A stretch of 64,000 bases of DNA from Hyphomicrobiales bacterium. GTDB lineage: Bacteria; Pseudomonadota; Alphaproteobacteria; Rhizobiales; Rhizobiaceae. Position numbers and translations under genes: made by a program. Below are positions 63,593 through 64,000 of the stretch, piece by piece. How positions within the stretch are numbered: position 1 is the first letter of the stretch; the number at the start of each line of letters is the position of its first letter. The notes under the pieces are model-generated. The model saw nothing but the letters and a program-made list of their open reading frames with translations. It was not told the origin of the DNA and did no database searches. The stretch covers positions 62,001-126,000 of the forward strand of contig UCEZ01000015.1 in NCBI GenBank assembly GCA_900471525.1, given 5' to 3'.

Positions 63593-64000
63593 CTATACAA
63601 GCCGTTGTCCGTCACCGCCGAAATAGAGAGGATCTTTCAGGCTCAGCATGATCTTGTCGCCGGGGCTAACCGGCACGTAGGGATTGGCAAGCGTCACCAG
63701 CTTGTGGCCGGCGATGCGCATATGCAGATGGCTCTGGTCGCCGAGATGTTCGATCCAGTCGATCTCAGCATTCGCCGTGCCGTTGCCCGCGTGGATTTCC
63801 AGATGCTCGGTGCGCGCGCCGATCGTCTTCGTCCCCTTCGGCGGGCGACCGCCGGGGACAAGCCCCTCCGGAATGAGATTGATATGCGGCTGGCCAAGCC
63901 GCGCCGCCACATGCAAATTGACCGGGTTGCTATAGATTTCGCGCGGCGTGCCAAGTTGGACGAGTTCGCCATCATTGAGAATGCCGATCCGGTCAGCCAT
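63593..64000 (-). CDS. ABC transporter ATPase, C-terminal part (cut by window edge)
   Basis: The last 135 residues of a sugar-type ABC ATPase; the 5' part lies beyond the window. It begins just after the switch region (ADRIGILNDGELVQLGTPRE) and continues into a TOBE domain (ARTEHLEIHAGNG, VTLANPYVPVSPGDKI), as in UgpC/MalK proteins. It lies upstream of, and on the same strand as, the kinase genes, so the transporter probably supplies their substrate. Confidence 0.88.
   Translation of the reverse strand: MADRIGILNDGELVQLGTPREIYSNPVNLHVAARLGQPHINLIPEGLVPGGRPPKGTKTIGARTEHLEIHAGNGTANAEIDWIEHLGDQSHLHMRIAGHKLVTLANPYVPVSPGDKIMLSLKDPLYFGGDGQRLV

Noticed and set aside
1..64000. CRISPR arrays, insertion sequences, prophage, toxin-antitoxin or defence islands
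   Set aside because: No spaced direct repeats, transposase or integrase motifs, and no compositional break were seen; only short palindromic repeats occur.

Overview
This window looks like a chromosomal segment from the Rhizobiaceae (Rhizobium, Neorhizobium or Agrobacterium type). The evidence is uniformly high GC with strong third-position bias, which produces long antisense open frames. It also has an aerobic cob cluster, a group-2 type Mrp/Mnh antiporter operon with fused A and B subunits, single-domain ModE, many CUT1 sugar ABC genes, and an element resembling the rhizobial intergenic mosaic repeat RIME1. There is no rRNA, tRNA, CRISPR array, phage or insertion sequence that I can support. 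Genus assignment is inference.

Layout. 0.1-6 kb: a Tat-exported metallophosphoesterase, an EmrAB-type efflux pair (DHA2 MFS plus HlyD adaptor) with its divergent TetR regulator and two related operators, then an AraC/GyrI-like regulator. 6-9.4 kb: a TerC-family membrane protein, a VOC protein, a SRPBCC protein, and an ArsR-AHSA1 operon. 9.6-13 kb: gltX and lysS, separated by a nested inverted repeat, then a small UPF0391/DUF1328 membrane protein. 13-18.3 kb: an unknown protein with an Ala/Glu/His-rich tail, a nucleoside hydrolase, the ligase-associated exonuclease and ATP-dependent DNA ligase pair, and a DUF3008 protein. 18.4-24 kb: a CHASE-PAS-GGDEF-EAL protein, a small coiled-coil protein and an orphan NodT-type outer-membrane lipoprotein. 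24-32.6 kb: a two-component system and the divergent Mrp (mnhAB-C-D-E-F-G) antiporter operon. 32.6-39.8 kb: cobM, cobL, cobK, cobJ, cobI, cobH, cobG and cobF, making precorrin intermediates of aerobic cobalamin synthesis; only cobK is on the + strand. 40-45 kb: a PrtD/PrtE-type type I secretion pair, a DMT transporter and ung. 45-48.2 kb: modABC with two Mo-box-like sites upstream and a convergent modE. 48.4-57.4 kb: a six-gene sugar operon on the - strand (oxidoreductase, isomerase, binding protein, two permeases, ATPase), facing a LacI regulator across a perfect 18-bp palindrome, followed by a FAD oxidoreductase. 57.4-64 kb: a dihydroxyacetone-kinase locus.

The most unusual locus is 57.4-64 kb. 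A fused DhaKL-type kinase, separate DhaL and DhaM (EIIA-like), a dedicated HPr, a full-length enzyme I, an unrecognised 136-residue protein with a possible helix-turn-helix, and a second DhaK lie in one - strand run. Most junctions overlap, and the run follows the end of a sugar ABC transporter ATPase gene. In E. coli the EIIA, HPr and EI modules are fused in DhaM; here they are separate, and every active-site histidine is visible. This suggests a self-contained PEP-driven kinase system for an ABC-imported substrate, possibly alongside an ATP-type kinase.

The other main observations concern non-coding structure: hairpins over likely ribosome-binding sites (1263-1296, 7449-7490), repeat or hairpin elements between genes of the sugar operon (51356-51493, 52841-52876), and an ATA codon where the start of the Mrp A subunit is expected. 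Function calls come from motif reading without database searches.
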